In this document: positions 42,746 to 50,770 of the stretch, in pieces
Layout of the letters: the number at the start of each line of letters is the position of its first letter
How positions within the stretch are numbered: the stretch's first letter is position 1
Assembly: GCA_965218055.1 (NCBI GenBank)
Contig: CBDCKA010000002.1
Location: 868,001-932,000, forward strand
Direction: 5' to 3'
Source of the DNA: CBDBKE01 sp965218055
GTDB lineage: Bacteria > Acidobacteriota > Terriglobia > JAJPHL01 > JAPKYU01
DNA length: 64,000 nucleotides
Notes under the pieces: model-generated
The model's database searches: none
Told to the model about the DNA's origin: nothing
What the model saw: the letters and a program-made list of their open reading frames with translations, nothing else
Made by a program: the position numbers and the translations under genes

Positions 42746-44655
42746 AGGATGGCAAGGGCGGCAGGAGTGATGCCCGGAATCCGGCTGGCCTGTCCCAATG
42801 TCAGCGGCCGCACGCGCGTCAGCTTCTCCGACACCTCGCGCGAGATGCCTGGAATGCCGCCGTAATCGAAGCTTCCCGGGATGCGCCGCCCCTCGGCTTT
42901 CTTCAGACGCTCCATCTCGCGCTTCTGCTGATTCAGGTATCCCTCGTACTTCACGTCAATCTCGGCGCACTTCAACTCCACGCCCGTGACCGGTGCACCC
43001 AGAGTGCGGCGCAGCAGCTCGGCCATCTCTTCGATACGGACCTCGGGGCGACGCAGCAACTGCGCCAGCGGGGGCCGCTCGGACCAGGTCGCCGTGCCGT
43101 CCAGCCGTGCCAACAGCGGGGCGCAGAGCTCCTCCCGCGGGTCCACCCGCAACTCGCCAAGCAGGCCCATAGTTCGCGAGATGCGCTCCTGCTTAACCAG
43201 AAAGTCGCGATAGTGCTGCTCCCTCACCAGCCCGGCGTGGTAGCCCAGCGGAGTCAATCGGCGGTCGGCGTTGTCGATCCGCAGATGCAGGCGAAATTCG
43301 GCCCGCGAGGTGAACATGCGGTAAGGCTCGTTGGTCCCCTTGGTCACCAGGTCGTCAATCAGGATGCCGATGTAGCCCTGCGTGCGGTCCAGCATCAGCA
43401 GCTCGCGCCCCTTCACCTTCAGCCCGGCATTGATGCCGGCCATGATGCCCTGGCAGGCAGCCTCCTCGTAACCGGAAGTGCCGTTGATCTGGCCAGCCAG
43501 AAACAGCCCAGTGATTTTCTTGGTCTCGAGCGACGGATAGAGTTCCGTCGGGTCCACCGAGTCGTACTCGATTGCGTAGCCGGGCCGGATCATCTCGGCA
43601 TTCTCCAAGCCAGGCACCGAGCGAACCATGGCCCACTGCACATCAATCGGCATGCTAGTGGACATGCCATTGACGTAGATCTCGTGCGTGTCCAGACCCT
43701 CCGGTTCGAGGAAAATCTGGTGCCTCTCCTTGTCTGGGAATTTCACGATCTTGTCTTCAATCGAAGGACAGTATCGCGGGCCAATCCCCCGGATCTGGCC
43801 GCTGTAGAGCGGCGAACGCTTGATGTTTTCCTCGATCACCCGGCGAGTTTCCGCACTGGTGAAGGCAATGTGGCAGGGGAGCTGCTCGCGCTCGATGGCG
43901 CGTGTGCGGAACGAGAACGGCACCGGCTCGCGATCGCCGTGCTGGGCCTCAAAGCGGCTCCAGTCGATGGAACGGCCATCGAGCCGAGGCGGCGTGCCGG
44001 TCTTCAACCGCGCCGTGCGGAATCCCAGCAATTTGAGCGCCTCCCCCAGCAACTGCGAAGGAGGCTCGCCGCCGCGTCCCGCCGGGTAGGTGGTTTCTCC
44101 CACATGGATCAGCCCGTTCAAGAAGGTGCCTGTGGTGATGACAACAGCGTCGGCACCGAACAGGCGCCCATCGCGCAAGCGCACGCCACGGACTCTATTT
44201 ACTACGCGTGTAGTATTACATGTCCCCGACGCACAGGGCCTGTTGTTGGGAGACTCCTCGACCACCAGGTCGGCTACCTCGGCCTGCTCGATCTTCAGGT
44301 TGGGCTCCGATTCCAACACCTGCCGCATCTTGATACGGTACTGCTTCTTGTCGCACTGCGCGCGCGGCGACCACACGGCCGGGCCGCGGCTGGTATTGAG
44401 CAAGCGAAACTGAATGCCGACCGCGTCGGTCACCTCGCCCATGATGCCGCCCAGCGCGTCCACCTCGCGCACCAGGTGGCCTTTGGCGATGCCGCCCACA
44501 GCGGGGTTGCAGGACATCTGAGCAATCAGGTCCAGGTTGATCGTGCACAAGGCCGTTTTCAGGCCCATGCGCGCGGTCGCCATGGCCGCCTCGCATCCGG
44601 CATGCCCGGCGCCGACCACCACCACGTCATACGTTTCGCTGAACCCAAGAGACAT
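42727..44655 (-). CDS. mnmG: tRNA uridine-5-carboxymethylaminomethyl synthesis enzyme MnmG
   Basis: 642 residues. N-terminal FAD-binding motif VVVVGAGHAGCEAAMATARM, the family signature GIAKGHLVREVDALGG, and the C-terminal MnmE-binding helical domain (VKYEGYLNQQKREMERLKKA). Residues around 150-180 contain an extra stretch (SPNNRPCASGTCNTTRVVNR) before the usual RVRGVRLRDG. It includes a 22-bp palindromic motif shared with the parB end. A TACAAT -10 box lies 7 nt before the ATG at 44655, while the GTG at 44679 and the ATG at 44664 overlap it. With MnmE it modifies U34 of tRNA. Confidence 0.94.
   Translation of the reverse strand: MSLGFSETYDVVVVGAGHAGCEAAMATARMGLKTALCTINLDLIAQMSCNPAVGGIAKGHLVREVDALGGIMGEVTDAVGIQFRLLNTSRGPAVWSPRAQCDKKQYRIKMRQVLESEPNLKIEQAEVADLVVEESPNNRPCASGTCNTTRVVNRVRGVRLRDGRLFGADAVVITTGTFLNGLIHVGETTYPAGRGGEPPSQLLGEALKLLGFRTARLKTGTPPRLDGRSIDWSRFEAQHGDREPVPFSFRTRAIEREQLPCHIAFTSAETRRVIEENIKRSPLYSGQIRGIGPRYCPSIEDKIVKFPDKERHQIFLEPEGLDTHEIYVNGMSTSMPIDVQWAMVRSVPGLENAEMIRPGYAIEYDSVDPTELYPSLETKKITGLFLAGQINGTSGYEEAACQGIMAGINAGLKVKGRELLMLDRTQGYIGILIDDLVTKGTNEPYRMFTSRAEFRLHLRIDNADRRLTPLGYHAGLVREQHYRDFLVKQERISRTMGLLGELRVDPREELCAPLLARLDGTATWSERPPLAQLLRRPEVRIEEMAELLRRTLGAPVTGVELKCAEIDVKYEGYLNQQKREMERLKKAEGRRIPGSFDYGGIPGISREVSEKLTRVRPLTLGQASRIPGITPAALAILNVHLA
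44200..44221. repeat. 22-bp palindromic motif inside mnmG
   Basis: TACTAC-GCGT-GTAGTATTACAT, the partner of the copy at 40117-40138 and in the same orientation. It falls in the insertion that makes MnmG about 20 residues longer than usual. Confidence 0.75.
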
Positions 44656-44662
44656 TCTGGTC

Positions 44663-44668
44663 ATTGTA
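44663..44668 (-). promoter_or_regulatory. -10 box (TACAAT) of mnmG
   Basis: TACAAT on the minus strand, 7 nt before the ATG at 44655, with no Shine-Dalgarno. Predicts a leaderless mnmG mRNA and fixes the start. Confidence 0.5.
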
Positions 44669-44743
44669 TCGTGACCCACGGCCGACGCCCAACTGTTCTC
44701 GCTTTGAGGTGATGCATTAAATCTGGTGCACCTCCGGCAATGG

Positions 44744-44749
44744 TAAGAT
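44744..44749 (+). promoter_or_regulatory. -10 box (TAAGAT) of the restriction endonuclease gene
   Basis: TAAGAT ends 6 nt before the GTG at 44756. No ribosome-binding site in between. Confidence 0.45.
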
Positions 44750-44755
44750 GACCCG

Positions 44756-45424
44756 GTGGCTACCGGGAGTCGCCTGCCTGAGAGTCGAATCTTCTCTCCT
44801 GATTTCCTCTTCCAAATAGAGAATCTTGTTCGGATGCACCACTACATGTATCCGCACGATCCTCCCCAAGGGATTTACTTTGAGGCCCTAGTCGAGAAGG
44901 CATTCAAGCAGATCAGAAGGCCCTTCGCCCCCGTGGAGCCCACCGCCAGGAACCAGCCAAAGCACGACCTCTTAGTTGACAACACGAAAATATCGTTGAA
45001 GACCGAAACGGGAAGGGGAACCAAGCCTAACGACATCCACATCACCAAATTGTGCACCACGGAGCGCGAGCCGTGAACACCAACAGTGCTGATTGAGCGC
45101 GTCGTGGAGCACTTATCCAGGTACGACATCATCCTCATGCTCCGGGCGATCTGGAATCTGCCCGTCATCCACTACCAGCTTTTGGAGATTCCGATTGAGA
45201 TCCTGAGACTGATACAGACCGCAGACCTACAGTCAAGGGGCAGGCGGGAAACAAGGAGGAGCCTGGGCGCCGATGTGCTGCGGGAAGGTGAAGTGCTTTT
45301 CCACGTCCACCTTGACGGTTCGGACGGCAAGTGCCAGGGTGCGGAATCTGAAGGTTGGGAGTTGTGTGACGCTTGCTACCTGGGATCTCCAAATTCAGGA
45401 TTGAAATTACTCGCACTTCTTTGA
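44756..45424 (+). pseudogene. Putative type II restriction endonuclease interrupted by an in-frame TGA
   Basis: A single frame of 223 codons, broken only by TGA at codon 107 (45074-45076). The first half reads YPHDPPQGIYFEALVEKAFK, then HDLLVDNTKISLKTETGRGT, which resembles a PD-(D/E)XK nuclease core: E43, D71 and K82 in LLVDNTKISLKTE. The second half (LIERVVEHLSRYDIILMLRA, then IHYQLLEIPIEILRLI and HVHLDGSDGKCQ) continues without a shift. TGA in place of TGG would explain the break (EREP-W-TPTV). Pairing with a convergent DNA methyltransferase supports the nuclease idea. The nuclease family is inferred, not recognised by name. Confidence 0.6.
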
Positions 45425-46165
45425 CTTGCGAAACACCAGCCAGTAACAGTGCTGCCTGCGCGTGTGGTGGGCAACTTTCCACTTCGGGTCAATGATCGGT
45501 CCCTTGCGAATTTTGATGACGCAATCACAAGGGCGTAAGCCGACTCCTGTGGCCGCTTGGATGAGATCCACGTGAGCCCAATGGTAGCGGTGGTGGTGGA
45601 TGTAGTCGCTGATCTTGCACAGCAGGATACCCTCAGGCTTCAGGACCCGATGCGCTTCCCGGACGAAAGGAGGGTAGGTGTGCGTGAACGTGTAACCCTG
45701 TTCCTTCGGTGAGCGCAGGCCAAGGCCAAACCGGCTATTAAAATCCTTGGTCTTGTCCCTGCCCTGGTTGGGGATGTGTGGTGGGTCGTAAACCACCACG
45801 TCAAAGAACTCGGCGCGGAACGGCATCCTAGTGTTGTCACCGACCACGGCGGGCTCGTGATCCGCTTCAATGTCAAGGCCAACGACGGGGAACTTGCTAC
45901 CTTTCCAGAAGCGGCCACCGTTCACAGTGGCGTCTAGGATTCGCTTGGGACGCCTCCGAGGGTAGAAGGTGAGCAACCGCTCAATTAACTCGGAATCCTC
46001 GCCAGCCCACACAGAGGGGATCGGCTCGTACTTTGGCACGACTAGGTGAAGCTTTTGGCTAGTGCCTGGACGGGCACCTGGACTTGACCACAGCTTCCGT
46101 TGCCGCACAAGCGAATCATAGATGGCTGCGACTCGGATTGCAACCGTTTGGGGTAGGTGCGTCAA
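45407..46165 (-). CDS. DNA methyltransferase (N4-cytosine/N6-adenine, DPPH motif), R-M cognate
   Basis: 252 residues. SAM-binding region ILDATVNGGRFWKGSKFPVV then GLDIEADHEPAVVGDNTRMP, and the catalytic motif IV VVVYDPPHIPNQGRD (DPPH at 127-130). Amino-methyltransferases have DPPY, SPPY or DPPH at this place. Later: FVREAHRVLKPEGILLCKIS. It would protect the host site cut by the convergent endonuclease; its 3' end overlaps that gene by 18 bp. The start is a TTG at 46165 without a good ribosome-binding site, so the N-terminus is uncertain. Confidence 0.72.
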   Translation of the reverse strand: MTHLPQTVAIRVAAIYDSLVRQRKLWSSPGARPGTSQKLHLVVPKYEPIPSVWAGEDSELIERLLTFYPRRRPKRILDATVNGGRFWKGSKFPVVGLDIEADHEPAVVGDNTRMPFRAEFFDVVVYDPPHIPNQGRDKTKDFNSRFGLGLRSPKEQGYTFTHTYPPFVREAHRVLKPEGILLCKISDYIHHHRYHWAHVDLIQAATGVGLRPCDCVIKIRKGPIIDPKWKVAHHTRRQHCYWLVFRKSKKCE

Positions 46166-46292
46166 CGGAGATTTAGCTCAGTTCTTGCTCTGGCGGCAAG
46201 TTGGGGGTCGAACACGGTCTAGTCAATGGACGGGTTTCAGTATTAGGAGACAGAACGGATTGAACTCGTCTACGAGGTACCGCACAAGGACA

Positions 46293-46823
46293 CTACGGCA
46301 CCCGTTCGATGACGACGGATTCCAAAACAACCGGTGTGCGAGGCCCGTCCTGGGCGTCGCGCGGGGCCTCGGAAATCCGTTTGGCAATCTCTTGCCCTTC
46401 CACCACACGGCCGAAGACACTGTGCCGGTTATCAAGGAAGGGAGTCGGGACCACAGTGATGAAGAACTGGCTTCCGTTCGTATTCGGGCCAGAATTGGCC
46501 ATGGAGAGGATTCCCGGGCGGTCATGTCGCAGGTTGGGATGGAATTCATCTCCAAAGTTATAGCCGGGTCCGCCGGTGCCGTCGCCCCGGGGGCAGCCAC
46601 CCTGGATCATGAACTCGGGGATGACGCGATGGAACTTCAGCTTGTTATAAAAGGGCCGCGTGACCTTCCCTCCGGTGGAGCCATCCAGGAACTCCCGCCG
46701 CCCCTCGGCAAGCCCGATGAAGTTTTCCACCGTCTTGGGCGCTTCCTTCTCAAAGAGCCGGCAGATGATGCGTCCCATCGAAGTCTCAAACGTTGCGTAA
46801 ACACCGGGTTCGCGGTCAGCCAT
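46293..46823 (-). CDS. Peptidyl-prolyl cis-trans isomerase, cyclophilin type
   Basis: 176 residues, cytosolic (no signal peptide). The cyclophilin core is complete: FETSMGRIICRLFEKEAPKT, FHRVIPEFMIQGGCPRGDGT, SMANSGPNTNGSQFFITVVP, and FGRVVEGQEIAKRISE. It speeds proline isomerisation during protein folding. AGGACC lies ahead of the ATG at 46823. Stands alone between the R-M pair and the M20 gene. Confidence 0.95.
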   Translation of the reverse strand: MADREPGVYATFETSMGRIICRLFEKEAPKTVENFIGLAEGRREFLDGSTGGKVTRPFYNKLKFHRVIPEFMIQGGCPRGDGTGGPGYNFGDEFHPNLRHDRPGILSMANSGPNTNGSQFFITVVPTPFLDNRHSVFGRVVEGQEIAKRISEAPRDAQDGPRTPVVLESVVIERVP

Positions 46824-46918
46824 GGGTCCTCCGTGAGGGAAATAGATCCTGCCGGGGCGTTATGTTAGGCCGCACACTCGCCTAAGTCAACGCAAAGTGA
46901 CCGCACTGTGGCGATCCC

Positions 46919-48265
46919 TTATCTTTGCATCAGTTCCAGCACGAGGGAGGTCATGGCCTTCACCCCGGTTCGAATCGCAGGCTCCGGGAGAGGAGCGAAC
47001 TCGCTGGAGTGAAGGGAGGGGAGGGTAGTTTTCATCCCGCGGGCCGCTTGCATGCGGCCGGGATCGACCGCGCCCAGCCAGAAGATGCTGATGGGAATTT
47101 TCGGTTCTTCCATCCCGAATCTGCCGAAGTCCTCCCCACCCATCACAGGATCCACCTCTACAGCGTTCTCGGAGCCCAGCGCCGAATTCAAGATGGCCGC
47201 AACTTTGCCGGTTAGCTCGGGGTCATTGTAGGTGGAGGGGGTGAACTCTTCTCCTGACATCTTCACAACGGGAGCGAGATCGGCCGGCACACCGGCAGCG
47301 AGCGCGATCGCTTTGGTAATTCGCTCGATGGCCAAAAGCACTCGACGCCGAATTTTGGGCTTGTAGGTTCGAACTGTCAGTTGCAGACGCGCTTCATCAG
47401 GGATGATGTTGTGCTTCGTCCCGGCGTGGAAGGAGCCCACCGTGACCACGGCGGGGTCCAAAGGGCTGACTTCACGACTCACAATCGTCTGCAGGGCCAT
47501 CACCAGTTGAGCGGCGATGACGATGGGGTCTTTGGTCGTGTGCGGCCAGGCGCCGTGCCCGCCGGCCCCACGAATGGTGATGTCGACCGAGTCCACGTTG
47601 GCGAGGGCGTAGCCGGCACGATAGCCGATCTTCCCCGCTTCCAGCGCAGAACTGGTGTGAAGAGCGAGAGCTAGGTCAGGTCTGGGAAAGCGCGTGTAGA
47701 GCCCGTCGCGCAACATGGCTCTTGCTCCAGCGCCCCGTTCTTCGGCCGGCTGGCCGATCATCACCAAGGTGCCCGCCCACTTGTCTTTTAGCTGGCTCAG
47801 CATCTTGGCTGTGCCCAGGAAAGAGGTCATGTGCAGGTCGTGGGCACAGGCGTGCATCACTCCCACCTCGCCGGCTTCGCTTTTGATTCTTACCTGGCTG
47901 GCGTAGGGGAGCCCAGTCCGCTCCTCCACCGGAAGGCCGTCCAGGTCGGTGCGCACCATAACCGTGGGGCCCGCGCCATTCTTCATTACGGCCACCAATC
48001 CGTAGGATGTTCTGCCGGGCACGCCATAGTCCCCGACGTTTTCGGTCACTTCAAAGCCCAGGCCTCCAAGCTCTGTGGCCAGGTAGTTTGCGGTTTCCTT
48101 CTCCTGATAGGAGAGTTCCGGGTGGCTGTGAAGGTACCTGTAGGTGGAAACCAGCGAGGCCAACTCCTGAGCAATCCGTTCGTCCAGACTTTCTTGTGCG
48201 CAGAGTGGAAGAGGCACCAGGAACAGGCTGAGGAAGAAAACCGATTCATACATCCGGCGAATCAC
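46919..48265 (-). CDS. Exported M20-family amidohydrolase/peptidase
   Basis: 448 residues with a signal peptide (SVFFLSLFLVPLPLCAQE). The metal-binding residues of the M20D group are visible: MHACAHDLHMTSFLG, GQPAEERGAGA and a C-terminal GGEDFGRF. The dimerisation lid runs from about 220 to 335 (GAGGHGAWPHTTKDP). These enzymes cleave N-acyl amino acids or small peptides. The GTG start at 48265 is preceded by AAAGGAG at good spacing. Confidence 0.9.
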   Translation of the reverse strand: MIRRMYESVFFLSLFLVPLPLCAQESLDERIAQELASLVSTYRYLHSHPELSYQEKETANYLATELGGLGFEVTENVGDYGVPGRTSYGLVAVMKNGAGPTVMVRTDLDGLPVEERTGLPYASQVRIKSEAGEVGVMHACAHDLHMTSFLGTAKMLSQLKDKWAGTLVMIGQPAEERGAGARAMLRDGLYTRFPRPDLALALHTSSALEAGKIGYRAGYALANVDSVDITIRGAGGHGAWPHTTKDPIVIAAQLVMALQTIVSREVSPLDPAVVTVGSFHAGTKHNIIPDEARLQLTVRTYKPKIRRRVLLAIERITKAIALAAGVPADLAPVVKMSGEEFTPSTYNDPELTGKVAAILNSALGSENAVEVDPVMGGEDFGRFGMEEPKIPISIFWLGAVDPGRMQAARGMKTTLPSLHSSEFAPLPEPAIRTGVKAMTSLVLELMQR

Positions 48266-48379
48266 ATGAAACTCCTTTCAGGCTGGCAGGCGAGAGCCGC
48301 CATCTCCGGCGCAGAAGGATTGGGAAATGGCGGTCGGGGGACGGAATCCCTTCTGGCCGGAGAGATGGGCGGGATGGCG

Positions 48380-49207
48380 TCAAACCCGTTGCCTGGCCTC
48401 CTTTAGCATCTCAATTAAGACCGGTCTGGTTTCCTGCGTGTTTCTCACTTCCCGAATGAACGGAACCCGGGCAGAGTGCACGCGGTCGCCCGTTTTCAAC
48501 CGCACGTGAAAGCCGAGGCGATCGACCGATGTCATCGTAGCTTCCTCCGCTTCCACTCCGGCAAAGCCCCGCGCCAGAACAACCAGGGCATCCGCGTGGT
48601 CAGCATTCATGTGCTGGATGATTTCAGATGCGCTGTCGGCCAGCGGATCGGCTTCCGCCCGGGCGTATTCATCGGCCGTCACCCAACCCATCACGCCAAA
48701 ACCACCCACGTAGTAGACATCGACGACCTCCATCCGGTAGAAGGCGAAGTCGCTGAAGTCCACCCAATACCTGGCGTTCTCGTACCGGCCCAGATAGAGG
48801 TCTCGTACCTGGTTCACCTCTTCCTCCGGAACCCTTGCAGTCTCACCCATGAGCGTGAGCCGGGCGGCGCCCAACGGATCCCCGCTCGCGTCAGGGTGGG
48901 TTACCAGCAGACTGGCGCGGGAGTCACCCAGAATATTCTGGGTGTGCATGGCCATGGTGCTAATGAGAAAGGAAGGCCGGCCAAGTTGATCCAGTCCGTA
49001 GGGCATCACCGAGCCGAACGGCCAGCCGCGTCGTTTCTGGGAGAGCGTCGACAGGCTGCCGATGCGACCGAGGTGCACCAAGGTGCGTGCACGTTCAGGG
49101 TAGGAGGGCTCTGGAACCGGGGGTTCGTTGGTTGACGGTCCGCCGCCGGCGTGTTGTCGGCCAGCGTCTTGTCGACCAGCGTCTTTTCGGGAAGAGGGAT
49201 CGGGCAC
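48380..49207 (-). CDS. HugZ-like pyridoxamine 5'-phosphate oxidase-related, FMN/haem-binding protein
   Basis: 275 residues. A disordered N-terminus (RKDAGRQDAGRQHAGGGPS), then a split-barrel domain (VHLGRIGSLSTLSQKRRGWP, RPSFLISTMAMHTQN, ARLTLMGETARVPEEEV) and a C-terminal DUF2470 domain (EIIQHMNADHADALVVLARG). Such proteins bind FMN or degrade haem (HugZ/HutZ-like). GTG start with GGAGG upstream. No iron or haem genes nearby. Confidence 0.8.
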   Translation of the reverse strand: MPDPSSRKDAGRQDAGRQHAGGGPSTNEPPVPEPSYPERARTLVHLGRIGSLSTLSQKRRGWPFGSVMPYGLDQLGRPSFLISTMAMHTQNILGDSRASLLVTHPDASGDPLGAARLTLMGETARVPEEEVNQVRDLYLGRYENARYWVDFSDFAFYRMEVVDVYYVGGFGVMGWVTADEYARAEADPLADSASEIIQHMNADHADALVVLARGFAGVEAEEATMTSVDRLGFHVRLKTGDRVHSARVPFIREVRNTQETRPVLIEMLKEARQRV

Positions 49208-49286
49208 TCGGCATTCCTCCTGTTACCCCTATCCTAGTCGGACCGTCTCCGTCTTCCTAGACCCTAGCCGCAGGCAAGGCTACATT

Positions 49287-49318
49287 GGCAACATCGGGCA
49301 ACATCGTGGGCAACATCG
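49287..49318. repeat. Three GGCAACATCG direct repeats
   Basis: Copies at 49287, 49297 and 49309 in the 261-bp gap between the HugZ-like and aldo/keto reductase genes. No gene or clear hairpin is seen in the rest of the gap. Confidence 0.45.
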
Positions 49319-49468
49319 CGACCCCGGGAGTCGCGCCGACAGGCGTGCGACTGCCGCACTGATCGAGTTCAACCGGCCACCAGCGCTGCCGCCGTTGACT
49401 GCTCGAACCCGGGACAAGTCGGCGGGATTTTGGTGCGCGACAGGCGCACCCGGAGGGAACAGGGGAGA

Positions 49469-50497
49469 TCAAGTGCTTGTGTTCACCGCAAACCCGTGCT
49501 GGCGACGATGGTGATCGTTATCGAAGGACTTGCTCGATTTGAACAATTCGTGGCGACCGTCGGTCGCTTCCCCGCGAACCCGCGTGAGGAGGGCTTCTTT
49601 CTCATCTCCGCCCATCGGCTTGAAGTCACGAGCAACGCTGATCGCTTGCTGAAGATCAGCCATGGAAATCAGGCCGACCACGAGGGTGGAAACCGGCTGG
49701 CTGAGAGCATATCGAATGCAATCGGTGGCCGAGACTCCGGCCTTGTCTGGGATGCGTCCCTTCGGGAAGCCGCCGCCGAGGCTCTTCATACCCACCACAC
49801 CTACTTTCTTCTCCAGGCACACGGGGACTACTTTCTTCTCAAAGCTTCTGTAGTGAGCGTCCATGACATTGATGGGCATCTGGGAGGTGGCCCAATGGTG
49901 GGGTTTGTTCAACATCTTCAGATGGATGATGGGATCTTTATGTCCCGTAAATCCGATGAAGCGGACTTTTCCTGCTTTCTGGGCTTCCAGGGCGGCCTTT
50001 AAGCCTCCCTTTTCAAAAATCCAGTCGGGGTCATTGTCGTAATTAATTTCATGAAATTGCCAAAGGTCCAGGTAGTCGGTTCGGAGGCGGCGCAAGCTCT
50101 CCTCTAAATCCTTCTTCGAGCCTGCATAATCCCGCTCGCAGTTTTTCGTCATGAGGAAAACCTTCTTCCGCAGGGCTTCCTGGGCCAGGGCCTTCCCCAT
50201 GCGATATTCACTGCGCCCGCCGTGATAATCCCAGGCATTATCGAAAAACCTGACTCCCTCGTCGATGGCGGCGTGCATGATGCGGATGGCTAAGCTTTCG
50301 TCCTTGATGCTTCCGATGTGCCCGCCTCCTAAGCAAAGGATGGAGACCCGCTCGCCCGTATCGCCCAGAGGCCGGGTGGGAATACCCTGCCCACCCTCAG
50401 TTCGAGTCTCCGCCAGGATCCCATCCGCCAGCGCCAGGACTGACGCCGAGGCTAAGGCGGTTTGTAGAAAGTCTCGTCGGCTTCGATTGCTCTTCAT
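49469..50497 (-). CDS. Tat-exported aldo/keto reductase family protein
   Basis: 342 residues. The N-terminus is a twin-arginine signal (NRSRRDFLQTALASASVLAL). The AKR barrel follows: RPLGDTGERVSILCLGGGHI, catalytic Asp/Tyr in FFDNAWDYHGGRSEYRMGKA, Lys in KVFLMTKNCERD and His in LDLWQFHEINYDN. In such exported AKRs the substrate is usually unknown. The C-terminal 30 residues (HELFKSSKSFDNDHHRRQHG) look non-conserved. Confidence 0.88.
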   Translation of the reverse strand: MKSNRSRRDFLQTALASASVLALADGILAETRTEGGQGIPTRPLGDTGERVSILCLGGGHIGSIKDESLAIRIMHAAIDEGVRFFDNAWDYHGGRSEYRMGKALAQEALRKKVFLMTKNCERDYAGSKKDLEESLRRLRTDYLDLWQFHEINYDNDPDWIFEKGGLKAALEAQKAGKVRFIGFTGHKDPIIHLKMLNKPHHWATSQMPINVMDAHYRSFEKKVVPVCLEKKVGVVGMKSLGGGFPKGRIPDKAGVSATDCIRYALSQPVSTLVVGLISMADLQQAISVARDFKPMGGDEKEALLTRVRGEATDGRHELFKSSKSFDNDHHRRQHGFAVNTST

Positions 50498-50546
50498 CTC
50501 GAACCCCCTTATCTGCAGCCGGTGCCGTATATAAGTTCAAATTTCG

Positions 50547-50558
50547 CTTTGCGCAAAG
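50547..50558. promoter_or_regulatory. Palindrome CTTTGCGCAAAG (possible operator)
   Basis: A perfect 12-bp palindrome 50 bp upstream of the minus-strand aldo/keto reductase start and about 210 bp before the DUF1549 gene. A short inverted repeat CTTG-TGT-CAAG lies at 50578-50588. The remainder of 50498-50770 contains no gene. Confidence 0.35.
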
Positions 50559-50770
50559 TCATACGACAGTCGCTCTCTTGTGTCAAGCTCCATTCGCGCG
50601 GGTTACGCTCGACGACCACTTACCGAGGAGCTTGGCCGCCTTCGAAATGAGTTGCTTAAGGCTGGCGCCGACGATGGACAGCACCAGTTTTCCGAAGGGC
50701 TTGACAGTAGCCGAGAGCAGGGTCTAAATTGTACATTCCAACATATTTGTCGAGGGGATTGGGAGTAAGA

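Noticed and set aside
46165..46240. A tRNA-like stretch (GGAGATTTAGCTCAGTT and later GGTCGAAC)
   Set aside because: The D-arm motif is good, but no acceptor or anticodon stem can be formed and the T-loop is off consensus. Probably chance.
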